A DNA stretch of 64,000 nucleotides from Novosphingobium olei (GTDB taxonomy: Bacteria; Pseudomonadota; Alphaproteobacteria; Sphingomonadales; Sphingomonadaceae). Position 1 is the stretch's first letter. The number at the start of each line of letters is the position of its first letter. The DNA is taken from NCBI RefSeq assembly GCF_012927405.1, contig NZ_JABBGM010000015.1, forward strand, positions 1-64,000, written 5' to 3'. Position numbers and translations under genes: made by a program. The notes beneath the pieces were generated by a model that saw only the letters and a list, made by a program, of their open reading frames with translations, did no database searches and was not told the DNA's origin. This document shows, piece after piece, positions 33,814 through 42,605 of the stretch.

Positions 33814-34577
33814 TCCGGCTCGACCTGATCGGCATCGGCACCGGTAATCCCGACCACCTGACCGCGCAGGCCAGCCGCGTGCTGAACGAGGCTGACCTGA
33901 TCCTGCTGCCGCGCAAAGGCAGCGCAAAGTCCGATCTGGCCGACTTGCGCCGCACGATCTGCGCAGCGGTCCTCGCGCGTCCGGTCCAGATCGCCGAGTT
34001 CGATATGCCGGTCCGCGATGCGGAAGGGGATTACGCGCAAGCCGTCAACGCATGGCACGACGCCATCGCGTCCGTCTGGCGCGACCAGATCGGGCTGCAT
34101 CTGCCACAGGGCGGCCGGGTCGCGCTGTTGGTGTGGGGCGATCCTTCGCTCTACGACAGCACGCTGCGCATTGCCGGGCGGCTGACGCGCGCCGGCATGG
34201 ACGTGGCCGTCCGGGTCGTGCCCGGCATCACCAGCATCCAGGCCCTGACGGCGGCCCATGCCATCCCGCTGAACCCGCTGGCCGGCCCTGTTACCGTGAC
34301 GACCGGCCGCGCGCTTCGCGCCCACGGCTGGCCCGCCGATGCGGACACGATCGTGGTCATGCTCGACAGCGGATGCGCCTTCGAGGTGCTGAACCCCGAA
34401 GGTATCTCGATCTGGTGGGGGGCCTACCTCGGCATGGCGCACGAGGCGCTGGAGCACGGATCGCTGGCCGAAGCCGCACCGCGTATCGCCACGCGCCGGG
34501 CCGCGCTGCGCGCCCGGCACGGCTGGATCATGGACGTCTATCTGATGCGAAAGGAACAGGCTGATGGAAACCGTTGA
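33810..34577 (+). CDS. cobF: Precorrin-6A synthase (deacetylating) CobF
   Basis: A 255-residue SAM-dependent methyltransferase that methylates C1 of precorrin-5 and releases acetate, a step found only in the aerobic pathway. Motifs are LDLIGIGTGNPDHLTAQASR, VALLVWGDPSLYDSTLRIAG and RVVPGITSIQALTAAHAIPL; YWGAYLG-like WWGAYLGMAHEAL is near the end. The ATG overlaps the cobB stop by 4 bases, and the 3' end overlaps cobO by 14 bases. With CobG it fixes this as the oxygen-dependent route. Confidence 0.94.
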   Translation: MIRLDLIGIGTGNPDHLTAQASRVLNEADLILLPRKGSAKSDLADLRRTICAAVLARPVQIAEFDMPVRDAEGDYAQAVNAWHDAIASVWRDQIGLHLPQGGRVALLVWGDPSLYDSTLRIAGRLTRAGMDVAVRVVPGITSIQALTAAHAIPLNPLAGPVTVTTGRALRAHGWPADADTIVVMLDSGCAFEVLNPEGISIWWGAYLGMAHEALEHGSLAEAAPRIATRRAALRARHGWIMDVYLMRKEQADGNR

Positions 34578-35193
34578 TGCCGCACCGCAGGCCGTGGCCG
34601 GCGACGCCCGCCACGCCGACAAGATGCGCAAGAAGCAGGCCGCGCGCGAAACGATCATGGCCAACAAGACCCGCGAAAAGGGCCTGCTGATCGTCCACAC
34701 CGGCAAGGGCAAGGGCAAGACCAGCGCCGCGCTGGGCATGGTGGTGCGCGCGATCGGTCACGGCATGAAGGTCGGCGTCGTCCAGTTCGTGAAAGGGGCG
34801 ATGGTCACCGGCGAAAAGGCGGTGTTCGACGCCTTTCCCGACAACGTGGAGTTCCGGCCGATGGGTGAAGGCTTCACCTGGAACACGCAGGACCGTTCGC
34901 GCGACATCGCCTCTGCCCGCGCCGCGTGGGAAGAAGTGAAGCGCATGATCGCGGACCCGGCCTACCACATGGTGCTGGCCGACGAGCTGAACATCGTGCT
35001 CCGCTACGATTACCTGCCGCTCGACGAAGTGCTGGAGGTGCTGACCGCCAAGGCCGAGATGAAGCACGTGATCGTCACCGGCCGCAATGCGCCCGATGCG
35101 CTGATGGAAGCTGCCGACCTCGTCACCGAGATGACGATGGTGAAGCACCCGTTCCGGTCGGGCGTGAAAGCGCAGGCAGGCATCGAGTTTTGA
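34564..35193 (+). CDS. cobO: Cob(I)yrinic acid a,c-diamide adenosyltransferase CobO
   Basis: A 209-residue CobA/BtuR-type ATP:corrinoid adenosyltransferase that attaches the 5'-deoxyadenosyl ligand to Co(I). The P-loop GLLIVHTGKGKGKTSAALG, VGVVQFVKGAMVTGEKAVF, EGFTWNTQDRSRDIASARAA and YHMVLADELNIVLRYDYL are diagnostic. The first 30 residues are Lys/Arg-rich and family-typical. It overlaps cobF by 14 bases and bluB by 4 (TTGA). Confidence 0.95.
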   Translation: METVDAAPQAVAGDARHADKMRKKQAARETIMANKTREKGLLIVHTGKGKGKTSAALGMVVRAIGHGMKVGVVQFVKGAMVTGEKAVFDAFPDNVEFRPMGEGFTWNTQDRSRDIASARAAWEEVKRMIADPAYHMVLADELNIVLRYDYLPLDEVLEVLTAKAEMKHVIVTGRNAPDALMEAADLVTEMTMVKHPFRSGVKAQAGIEF

Positions 35194-35837
35194 TCCTGCC
35201 GCCGCCCCTGTTCGATGCCGAATTCGCGCAGCGCTTCGACGCGCTGCTGCGCTGGCGTCGCGATGTGCGCCACTTCGCGACGCAGCCGGTCGCCGAACAG
35301 GACATGGCCGATCTGCTGGCGCAGGCGGCGCTGGCCCCCTCGGTCGGCAATGCACAGCCCTGGCGCTTCGTGCACCTGCGCACCCCTGCCCTGCGCGAGG
35401 CGCTGGCCGCCCATGTCGACGAGCAGAACGCGCTGGCGGCCCGGACCTATGCCGGACAGCCGCGGTACGAGGATTACACCGCGCTCAAGCTGCATGGCAT
35501 CCGCGAAGCGCCAGAGCTGATGGCGGTGTTCTGCGATGAACAGGCGCTGGCGGGTCACCGGCTCGGCATTGCGACGATGCCGGAAATGCTGCGCTATTCC
35601 TGCGTGGCTGCGATCCAGACGCTGTGGCTGGCCGCGCGCCTTCGCGGCATCGGCCTTGGCTGGGTTTCGATTCTCGATCCGCAGACGGTGACGGCCATGC
35701 TCGACGTACCGCCCCAGTGGTCGCTGATCGCGCTGCTGTGCATCGGCTATCCCGCAGAACCTTCCGATATGCCCGAACTCGAACAGCGCGGCTGGCAATC
35801 GCGCGAGCCGCTGGCCGACCGCGTGTTCGAACGATGA
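35190..35837 (+). CDS. bluB: 5,6-Dimethylbenzimidazole synthase BluB
   Basis: A 215-residue flavin-destructase that converts FMNH2 and O2 into 5,6-dimethylbenzimidazole, the lower ligand of B12. The TTG at 35,190 overlaps the cobO stop. Motifs are LLRWRRDVRHFATQPVAEQD, QAALAPSVGNAQPWRFVHLR and GIGLGWVSILDPQTVTAMLD, all typical of BluB within the nitroreductase fold. Its presence shows that the cluster can make true cobalamin with its own lower ligand and needs oxygen. Confidence 0.95.
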   Translation: MILPPPLFDAEFAQRFDALLRWRRDVRHFATQPVAEQDMADLLAQAALAPSVGNAQPWRFVHLRTPALREALAAHVDEQNALAARTYAGQPRYEDYTALKLHGIREAPELMAVFCDEQALAGHRLGIATMPEMLRYSCVAAIQTLWLAARLRGIGLGWVSILDPQTVTAMLDVPPQWSLIALLCIGYPAEPSDMPELEQRGWQSREPLADRVFER

Positions 35838-35862
35838 ACTTTCCCCAAAGGAGCGCAATGCG

Positions 35863-36270
35863 ATGCTGATCCCAGCCGAGGATGGCCCGGCCATCGTGGC
35901 CTGCAACACCTGCCGCCATTCGAAGGAATCGCAGACCGACGCCGACGGCCAGCGCGGAGGCGCACAGCTGGTCGCCGCCCTGCGCGCGGTGCAACAGGGC
36001 GACGCGCGCTATGCCGGGATCGCGGTGCAGGAAATGCCCTGCCTGTTCTCCTGCGCCGAGTTCTGCTCGGTCCACGTGCGTGCGCCGGGCAAGGTCGGCT
36101 ATGTCCTCGGTCGCTTCACGCCCGATGAGGACGCCGCCACGGCCATCCTCGATTATGCAGTCCACCACGCGGCGAGCGAACATGGTCGCGTGCCGTTCAA
36201 GCAGTGGCCGCAGGGCGTGAAGGGGCACTTCATCTGCCGCACGCCCCCACCGGGGTTCGTGGCGGAATGA
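35863..36270 (+). CDS. DUF1636 putative metalloprotein within the cob operon
   Basis: A 135-residue protein with a good AAGGAG site 9 bases before the ATG. Cysteines sit in IVACNTCRHSKESQ and MPCLFSCAEFCSVHV, a C-x2-C ... C-x3-C-x3-C arrangement as in thioredoxin-fold 2Fe-2S proteins, and the family is known as DUF1636 (predicted metal-binding). It lies between bluB and cobT, overlapping cobT by 4 bases. DUF1636 genes recur beside cobalamin genes; the function is unknown. Electron supply or metal handling is speculation. Confidence 0.8.
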   Translation: MLIPAEDGPAIVACNTCRHSKESQTDADGQRGGAQLVAALRAVQQGDARYAGIAVQEMPCLFSCAEFCSVHVRAPGKVGYVLGRFTPDEDAATAILDYAVHHAASEHGRVPFKQWPQGVKGHFICRTPPPGFVAE

Positions 36271-37283
36271 CCGACTTTTCCTCCATCGCGGCGTTCGAGG
36301 CGGCGCTTGGCGCGCTGCCGGCCGCCAATACGTCCGCCATCGCCGCCGCGCGCGCACGGCAAGGCGAACTGACCAAGCCACCCGGCTCGCTGGGGCGGCT
36401 GGAGGATATCGCGGTGTTCATGGCCGGCTGGCAGGGCACCGCCTGCCCGACGCTGACACGCGGTCGCGCCGCAATCTTTGCGGGCAACCACGGCTTCACC
36501 ATCCACGGAGTCAGCGCCTTTCCCGCCAGCGTGACGGCATCGATGGTCGCCAATTTCAGCGCTGGGGGCGCCGCGATCAACGCGCTGGCCCAGGCCGCCG
36601 GGCTGGACCTGAAGATCGTTGCGCTGGAGCTCGATCGCCCGACGGTCGATTTCACGATCGCACCCGCCATGCACGCGGACGAATGCCTCGCCGCGCTGTC
36701 GTCGGGGGCCGAGGTGGTAACGCCCGATCTCCAGATCCTGATCGTCGGCGAAATGGGCATCGGCAATACCACGGCCGCCGCTGCGCTCTGCGCGCGCAGC
36801 CTTGGCGGCAGCGTGGCCGAATGGACTGGCCCCGGCACCGGCGTCGACAGCGCTGGCATCGCGCGCAAGATCGCGGTGATCGAACGCGCGCTTGGCCACC
36901 ATGCCGACGCACCGCACACGCCGTTCGAAACGCTGCGGCGACTGGGCGGGCGCGAGATCGCGGCAATCGCGGGGGCCGTGGTGAAGGCACGTCAGTTGCG
37001 CATTCCGGTGGTGCTCGACGGTTTCATCACCTGCGCCGCCATTGCACCACTCGCCGCGGCGGTCGCGGCCATCACCGACCACTGCATCGCAGGCCACTGT
37101 TCGGCAGAGCCGGGCCATGTGCGCCTGCTCAACCGCCTTGGCCTTGCGCCGCTGCTGAATCTCGGCCTGCGGCTGGGCGAAGGCAGCGGCGCGGCGCTGG
37201 CCGTGCCGGTGATCCGCGCCGCGCTGGCCGCCCATGCGCAGATGGCGACCTTTGCCGAAGCTGGGGTGGCAGGCAGCCTGTGA
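36267..37283 (+). CDS. cobT: Nicotinate-nucleotide:dimethylbenzimidazole phosphoribosyltransferase
   Basis: A 338-residue enzyme that makes alpha-ribazole 5'-phosphate from nicotinate mononucleotide and dimethylbenzimidazole (CobT in Salmonella naming, CobU in Pseudomonas denitrificans naming). Conserved parts are LTKPPGSLGRLEDIAVFMA, IFAGNHGFTIHGVSAFP, LQILIVGEMGIGNTTAAAAL, WTGPGTGVDSAGI and GLRLGEGSGAAL, which holds the catalytic glutamate. It should not be confused with the chelatase subunit also called CobT, which is absent. It overlaps the DUF1636 gene and the phosphatase gene by 4 bases. Confidence 0.95.
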   Translation: MTDFSSIAAFEAALGALPAANTSAIAAARARQGELTKPPGSLGRLEDIAVFMAGWQGTACPTLTRGRAAIFAGNHGFTIHGVSAFPASVTASMVANFSAGGAAINALAQAAGLDLKIVALELDRPTVDFTIAPAMHADECLAALSSGAEVVTPDLQILIVGEMGIGNTTAAAALCARSLGGSVAEWTGPGTGVDSAGIARKIAVIERALGHHADAPHTPFETLRRLGGREIAAIAGAVVKARQLRIPVVLDGFITCAAIAPLAAAVAAITDHCIAGHCSAEPGHVRLLNRLGLAPLLNLGLRLGEGSGAALAVPVIRAALAAHAQMATFAEAGVAGSL

Positions 37284-37846
37284 ACGCATTCCACGTCCAT
37301 TTGATGCGCCACGGCGCACCGCACGCGCCGGGACGGCTGCTGGGCCACACCGACGCGCCGACCACACCGGAAGGCCTTGCCGCCTGCGTGCAACAGGTCG
37401 CGGACCTGCCCTTTGCCGCCGTGGTCTCCTCCGATCTCGTCCGCTGCGCGCATGCGGCAGAGGCCATCGCCGCCCCGCGCAATCTGGCCGTCACGCCCGA
37501 CCCACGCTGGCGCGAGCTGGATTTCGGCGCATGGGATGGGCTGGCCAGCGCCGAGGTGGACAGCGCGGCGCTCGCCCGGTTCTGGGCCGATCCCGACGCC
37601 AATCCGCCCCCGGGCGGCGAGCGCTGGAGCGCGCTGACGGCGAGGATCGACGCGGCGCTCGGTGGCATCGACCGCGATACGCTGGTCGTTACCCATGGCG
37701 GCGCGATCCGCGCTGCGCTGGCCTGCCTGTTTGGCTTTGGCCAGCAGCAGTTGTGGGCCTTCGACCTGCCCTATGCCTGCGTGGTCAGCCTGCGGATCTG
37801 GCCCGGCGCGCCGCGCACCGCGCAGATCGTGGGGCTTTGGCCATGA
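37280..37846 (+). CDS. cobC: Histidine phosphatase, probable alpha-ribazole phosphatase
   Basis: A 188-residue member of the histidine phosphatase superfamily. The catalytic RHG is in FHVHLMRHGAPHAPGRLLG, and TPEGLAACVQQVADLPFAAV, WRELDFGAWDGLASAEVD and LVVTHGGAIRAALACLFGF are family marks. The GTG at 37,280 overlaps the cobT stop. Its place between cobT and cobS fits removal of the phosphate from alpha-ribazole phosphate or adenosylcobalamin 5'-phosphate. Substrate identity is inferred from context. Confidence 0.88.
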   Translation: MNAFHVHLMRHGAPHAPGRLLGHTDAPTTPEGLAACVQQVADLPFAAVVSSDLVRCAHAAEAIAAPRNLAVTPDPRWRELDFGAWDGLASAEVDSAALARFWADPDANPPPGGERWSALTARIDAALGGIDRDTLVVTHGGAIRAALACLFGFGQQQLWAFDLPYACVVSLRIWPGAPRTAQIVGLWP

Positions 37847-38559
37847 AGGGCCTGTGCATCGCGGTGCAGTTTCTGACCCGTCTGCCCGCGCCATCGTTCG
37901 CCGCCTCCGACGAAGCCTTTGCCGCGTCGATGCGGTGGTTCCCGGCCGTGGGCCTGATCGTGGGCGCCCTGGTCGCGGGCGCAGGCTGGGTCGGTGCGCA
38001 CATCGACAGCTGGACCGGCGCGCTGACGGCGCTGGCCGCATGGGTGCTGGTGACGGGCGCGCTCCACCTTGATGGACTGGGCGATATCGCGGACGCCAGC
38101 GGCGCGGCACACAAGGATCGAGCGCGGCTGCTGGCGGTGCTGTCCGATCCCCATGTCGGCAGTTTCGGCGTGACCGCCATCGCGCTGCAACTGCTCGCCA
38201 AGCTGGTGCTGCTGCACGCGATGATCGCGCACGGCGATACCGCCGCGCTGGTGCTGGTTCCATTCGCGGCGCGCATCGCGCCGCTGTTCTGGGCGCGCTG
38301 GATCGCGCCCCTGCACGATGGTCTCGGCGCACGATTTCGAGGAGCGATCCGGCCCATCGACCTTGGCATCTGGGCAACGGTACTGCTCGCCGCAGCGTGG
38401 TCTTTCCCCGCGCTGCTGGTGGCGATCCCCGCCGCCGCGCTTTGGGGCCGCTGGATCGCACAGCGCATGGGCGGGATATCGGGCGATGGCCACGGCGCCG
38501 GGATCGAGCTGATCGAAACCGCGCTGCTGCTGGCGTTTTGCGCAGGAGCGAAGGCATGA
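37843..38559 (+). CDS. cobS: Adenosylcobinamide-GDP ribazoletransferase
   Basis: A 238-residue inner-membrane enzyme (CobS in Salmonella, CobV in Pseudomonas) that joins AdoCbi-GDP and alpha-ribazole or its phosphate. The Mg-binding motif is TGALHLDGLGDIADASGAAH, then DPHVGSFGVTAIALQLLAK. Several hydrophobic helices are visible, and it ends with GGISGDGHGAGIELIE, the second conserved acidic region. It overlaps cobC and cobD by 4 bases. It is not the chelatase ATPase that shares the name CobS. Confidence 0.94.
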   Translation: MKGLCIAVQFLTRLPAPSFAASDEAFAASMRWFPAVGLIVGALVAGAGWVGAHIDSWTGALTALAAWVLVTGALHLDGLGDIADASGAAHKDRARLLAVLSDPHVGSFGVTAIALQLLAKLVLLHAMIAHGDTAALVLVPFAARIAPLFWARWIAPLHDGLGARFRGAIRPIDLGIWATVLLAAAWSFPALLVAIPAAALWGRWIAQRMGGISGDGHGAGIELIETALLLAFCAGAKA

Positions 38560-39539
38560 TGCCGAACCGCTGGACCTGGCACGGCGGCGGCCTTTCCGCC
38601 GCCCGCGCGCACTTCGGGCAGGAGGACTGGCTCGACCTGTCCACCGGCATCAACCCGCACGCCTGGCCCCATGCCGCCGTCACGCCCGTCGACTGGCGTG
38701 GTTTGCCCGACGAACAGGCCCTGCGCGAAGTGGAGCAGGCGGCAGCGACGCACTTCGGGTGTGATCCCGATCACGTCTGCGCAGTGCCCGGCACCGAAGT
38801 CGGCCTCAGACTGACAGGCGCGCTACGGAACGACACCGGACGACACCTGAACCCCACCTATCGCACGCATACGGAGATGCTGGTAGGCAGTTCGCCCATC
38901 ACCTTCGACGCCCTGGCGCAGGCCGATGGAGAAAGCCTGATCCTGGCCAATCCCAACAACCCCGATGGCCGCCTGCTCGACCGCGCGACGTTGCTCGGCA
39001 TCCTTGCCCGGCGCGGCAGGTCGGGGTGGCTGCTCCTCGATGAAGCCTTTGCCGATGCCCACCCCGGCCATACGCTGGCCGACATGGTGGAAGACGACCA
39101 CCGCCTCGTCGTCTTCCGCTCGTTCGGCAAGTTCTTCGGCCTCGCCGGGCTGCGCCTCGGCTTCGTGCTGGGGCCGCGCGACCTGCTCGCGCGGCTGCGC
39201 GCGACGCTGGGGGCTTGGCCGGTCTCGGCCGCCGCCATTGCCATCGGAACGGCCGCCTATCGCGACAGCGGATGGATCGTGGCGATGCGCGAACGGCTCA
39301 GGGCAGAGGCGGCCGAACTCGACGCCCATCTTGGCGCGCGCGGCTACGCGGTGACGGGTGCGTGTCCGCTGTTCCGGCTGATCGAATGCGGCGATGGCAG
39401 CGCCCTGTTCGAACGACTGGCCCGGCGAGGCATCCTGACCCGCCCGTTCGAGCAGCACCCCGGCTGGCTCCGTCTCGGCCTGCCCGGAAGCCGCGAGGCG
39501 CTGGCCCGCTTCATCGCCGCGCTGGATGACCATGGCTGA
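38556..39539 (+). CDS. cobD: Threonine-phosphate decarboxylase (aminotransferase-fold CobD)
   Basis: A 327-residue PLP enzyme that supplies (R)-1-amino-2-propanol phosphate for the nucleotide loop (CobD in Salmonella, CobC in Pseudomonas). Motifs are DWLDLSTGINPHAWPH, LILANPNNPDGRLLDRATLL, WLLLDEAFADAHPGHTLADM and VFRSFGKFFGLAGLRLGFVL, which holds the PLP lysine. Near the end, ILTRPFEQHPGWLRLGLPGS is typical. It shares a short overlap with cobS and with the cbiB gene. Confidence 0.92.
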   Translation: MMPNRWTWHGGGLSAARAHFGQEDWLDLSTGINPHAWPHAAVTPVDWRGLPDEQALREVEQAAATHFGCDPDHVCAVPGTEVGLRLTGALRNDTGRHLNPTYRTHTEMLVGSSPITFDALAQADGESLILANPNNPDGRLLDRATLLGILARRGRSGWLLLDEAFADAHPGHTLADMVEDDHRLVVFRSFGKFFGLAGLRLGFVLGPRDLLARLRATLGAWPVSAAAIAIGTAAYRDSGWIVAMRERLRAEAAELDAHLGARGYAVTGACPLFRLIECGDGSALFERLARRGILTRPFEQHPGWLRLGLPGSREALARFIAALDDHG

Positions 39540-40473
39540 CCCCGTCGCTCTTGCCGCACTGGCGCTCGACGCCGTGATCGGCTGGCCCGATGCGCTCTAT
39601 CGTCGGCTGGGTCATCCGGTGGGGGCGTTCGCGCGCATCATCGAAGCCTGCGAACGGCGCTGGAACCAGCCGTCGCGGGGCGACCCGACACGGCGGCTGC
39701 TGGGTGTGATGACGGTGCTGATGCTGGTGGCGACGGCGGGCGGCATCACGCTCGCCCTGCAGGCGCTCTGCATCGCCGCGCTGGGGCCTTGGTCGTGGGT
39801 GGCGGTGGCCGCGCTCGCGTGGCCCGCCCTCGCGCAGCGTAGCCTGTACGACCACGTCCGTCCTGTCGCGGTCGCGCTGGAAGCCGGGGACATCGCGGCG
39901 GCGCGGCACGCGGTGTCGATGATCTGCGGGCGCGACACGCGCGATCTCGATGCTGCCGCCCTCGCCCGCGCGGCGATCGAAAGCCTCGCCGAAAGCTTCT
40001 GCGACGGCATCGCCGCACCGCTTTTCTGGCTGATCGTGGGCGGCCTGCCTGGTGTCTGGATCTACAAGGCGATAAACACCGCCGACAGCCTGATCGGTCA
40101 CCGCGAACCGCGGTGGCGCGCCTTCGGCTGGGCCGCGGCGCGGACTGACGATGCGCTGAACCTGTTGCCCGCACGGATCGGCGCGGTGGTTATCTGCCTG
40201 GTGGGCCGTGGCGGCTGGGCGACAATGTGGCGCGATCATGCCCGCCATGCTTCTCCCAATGCCGGCTGGACCGAAGCCGCCATGGCCGGGGTGCTGCACC
40301 TGCGTCTGGCCGGACCGGTCTCGTACGACGGGCTGATCCATTCCAAGGCGTGGATCGGCGAGGGCCGCGCCGATGCCACGGCCGCCGACGTGCGACGCGC
40401 GCTGGCGGTTCATGTCCGGTCGTGCGTGTTACTCGGCGCGATGGCCGCCGCTCTGGCCCTGGGAGGATGGTGA
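39532..40473 (+). CDS. cbiB: Adenosylcobinamide-phosphate synthase CbiB
   Basis: A 313-residue membrane protein (CbiB in Salmonella, CobD in Pseudomonas) that attaches aminopropanol phosphate to adenosylcobyric acid. Family marks are LALDAVIGWPDALYRRLGHP, CGRDTRDLDAAALARAAIES, AESFCDGIAAPLFWLIVGG, YKAINTADSLIGHREPRW and SPNAGWTEAAMAGVLHLRLA. The ATG at 39,532 is preferred to the one at 39,526; both overlap cobD. Its stop overlaps the cobQ ATG by one base. Confidence 0.93.
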   Translation: MADPVALAALALDAVIGWPDALYRRLGHPVGAFARIIEACERRWNQPSRGDPTRRLLGVMTVLMLVATAGGITLALQALCIAALGPWSWVAVAALAWPALAQRSLYDHVRPVAVALEAGDIAAARHAVSMICGRDTRDLDAAALARAAIESLAESFCDGIAAPLFWLIVGGLPGVWIYKAINTADSLIGHREPRWRAFGWAAARTDDALNLLPARIGAVVICLVGRGGWATMWRDHARHASPNAGWTEAAMAGVLHLRLAGPVSYDGLIHSKAWIGEGRADATAADVRRALAVHVRSCVLLGAMAAALALGGW

Positions 40474-41936
40474 TGGGTGCGCTGATGCTGCAAGGCACGG
40501 GATCGGACGTCGGCAAGTCGGTGCTGGTCGCGGGGCTATGCCGCGCCTTTGCCAATCGCGGCCTGCGGGTGCGCCCGTTCAAGCCGCAGAACATGTCGAA
40601 CAATGCCGCCGTCACCGTCGATGGTGGAGAGATCGGCCGGGCGCAGGCCTTGCAGGCCATGGCCTGCCGGGTAGAGCCGCACACCGACATGAACCCGGTC
40701 CTGCTCAAGCCGCAGGCCGACCACACCTCGCAACTGGTGGTGCACGGGCGGGTCCGCGGCACGCTGGGCGGGAGCAATTTCCGTGCCGCGCGCGGCACCT
40801 TGCTGCCCGATGTGCTGGAAAGCTGGCAGCGGCTGCGCGCGCAATGCGATGTTGTCGTGGTCGAAGGCGCAGGCTCACCCGCAGAGATCAACTTGCGCGC
40901 GGGCGATATCGCCAACATGGGCTTCGCCCGCGCCGCCAACGTGCCGGTGGTGCTGGTGGGGGATATCGACCGGGGCGGCGTGATCGCGGCGATCGTCGGC
41001 ACCCGCGCGGTGATCGACCCGGCCGACGCCGCCATGATCCACGGCTTCATCATCAACAAGTTCCGCGGCGATCCTGCGCTGTTCGAAGACGGCTACCGCC
41101 AGATCGAGGCGCTGTCGGGCTGGCGCGGCCATGGCGTGGTCCCCTGGCTGGCCGCCAGCGCGCGCCTGCCGAGCGAAGACGCCGTGGTGCTGGAACGCCA
41201 TGCCCGCGACGGGGCGGGTACGATCAGGGTCGCATGTCCGATCCTGCCGCGCATCGCCAACTTCGACGATCTCGATCCGCTCAAGGCCGAAAGCGGCATC
41301 AGCCTGGTCATGGTGCCGCCCGGCCAGCCGATCCCCGCCGATTGCGCGCTGATCGTGCTGCCCGGCTCGAAGGCCACCATCGCAGACATGGCCGCCCTGC
41401 GCGAACAGGGCTGGGACATCGACATCCTTGCCCATCACCGCCGCGGCGGGCGCATCCTGGGCATTTGTGGCGGCTTCCAGATGCTCGGCCGCCACATCCA
41501 CGACCCGCACGGCATAGAAGGACCGCAGCGCGAGATCGACGGCCTCGGACTGCTCGACGTGGAAACCGTGCTGACGCCCGACAAGGCCCTGCGCCGCGTC
41601 CACGGTACAGCGCTGGAGCAGGCCTTCGACGGCTTCGAGATGCACATGGGCGAGACCAGCGGGCCAGATGGCCAACGCCCCTTCGCGCTGCTCGACGGCG
41701 CGCGCGCCGACGGCGCGGTCAGCGCGGATGGTCGGGTGATGGGCAGTTATGTCCACGGCGCGCTGGCCAGCACCGGGCTGCGCGCGGCACTGCTGGCCAT
41801 GCTCGGCGTCCACTCGGACCGCACGGACCATACCGCCAGCGTCGATGCCGCGCTCGATGCCATCGCCAACGATCTCGAAACCCACCTCGACGTCGACGCG
41901 CTGCTCAAGCTCGCGCAGGAGGCCCCGCTTGCCTAG
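40473..41936 (+). CDS. cobQ: Cobyric acid synthase CobQ
   Basis: A 487-residue glutamine-dependent amidotransferase that amidates the b, d, e and g side chains of adenosylcobyrinic acid a,c-diamide. The N-terminal half has MLQGTGSDVGKSVLVAGLCR and RPFKPQNMSNNAAVTVDGGE. The glutaminase half has LIVLPGSKATIADMAALRE and the cysteine in RILGICGGFQMLGRHIHDPH, with HMGETSGPDG and MGSYVHGAL at the end. GGGAGG precedes the start. It overlaps the cobU TTG by 8 bases. Confidence 0.96.
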   Translation: MGALMLQGTGSDVGKSVLVAGLCRAFANRGLRVRPFKPQNMSNNAAVTVDGGEIGRAQALQAMACRVEPHTDMNPVLLKPQADHTSQLVVHGRVRGTLGGSNFRAARGTLLPDVLESWQRLRAQCDVVVVEGAGSPAEINLRAGDIANMGFARAANVPVVLVGDIDRGGVIAAIVGTRAVIDPADAAMIHGFIINKFRGDPALFEDGYRQIEALSGWRGHGVVPWLAASARLPSEDAVVLERHARDGAGTIRVACPILPRIANFDDLDPLKAESGISLVMVPPGQPIPADCALIVLPGSKATIADMAALREQGWDIDILAHHRRGGRILGICGGFQMLGRHIHDPHGIEGPQREIDGLGLLDVETVLTPDKALRRVHGTALEQAFDGFEMHMGETSGPDGQRPFALLDGARADGAVSADGRVMGSYVHGALASTGLRAALLAMLGVHSDRTDHTASVDAALDAIANDLETHLDVDALLKLAQEAPLA

Positions 41937-42435
41937 CCTGTTCGTTCTTGGTGGCGCACGTTCGGGCAAGAGCCGCTATGCTCAGGCCCGCGCCGAAGCG
42001 ACCGGGCTTTCGCTCGCCTACATTGCCACGGCCGAAGCCTGGGATGATGAAATGCGCGAGCGCATCCGCCTCCACCAGCACGATCGCGGCGGCGCATGGT
42101 CGACAATCGAGAGCCCCATCGCCCTGCCCGAAACGATCGAGGCCCACGACGCGCCCGACACGGCGCTGCTCGTCGATTGCCTCACCCTGTGGGTCTCGAA
42201 CCTGCTGTTGTCGGATCGCGACATCCCCGCAGCCACCGCCCGCCTGACGGCCGCGATCGCTAATGCCCGGGGGCACATCATTCTGGTCAGCAACGAAGTC
42301 GGCCTGGGCATCGTACCCGAAAATGCGCTCGCACGCCGGTTTCGTGATGAAGCGGGCCGGGTAAACCAACGGATCGCAGCCTGTGCGGACGAGGTCCAGT
42401 TCGTCGCGGCGGGCCTGAACCTGAGGTTCAAGTAG
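41929..42435 (+). CDS. cobU: Adenosylcobinamide kinase/guanylyltransferase
   Basis: A 168-residue bifunctional enzyme (CobU in Salmonella, CobP in Pseudomonas) that phosphorylates adenosylcobinamide and transfers GMP to it. The TTG at 41,929 is preceded by AGGAGG and reads LPSLFVLGGARSGKSRYAQA, the P-loop. The guanylylated histidine lies in RERIRLHQHDRGG, and LLVDCLTLWVSNLLL and HIILVSNEVGLGIVPEN are conserved. It closes the cob operon; no clear terminator was seen in the 170 bases before the next gene. Confidence 0.94.
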   Translation: MPSLFVLGGARSGKSRYAQARAEATGLSLAYIATAEAWDDEMRERIRLHQHDRGGAWSTIESPIALPETIEAHDAPDTALLVDCLTLWVSNLLLSDRDIPAATARLTAAIANARGHIILVSNEVGLGIVPENALARRFRDEAGRVNQRIAACADEVQFVAAGLNLRFK

Positions 42436-42605
42436 AGCAACCGCCCCCGGAACTCAGCGTTTCAGCAACGCACGACGAAGCCCGCCGACCGTCTCCCATG
42501 GCCTCGCATGAACACTGACATGACCGGGGTTTGCTGCTATAACTTGGCAACCTGCCGTAACTGGCAGGAGGGAGGGTAGACCCGCACTACGGCGGAGGCG
42601 GTACC

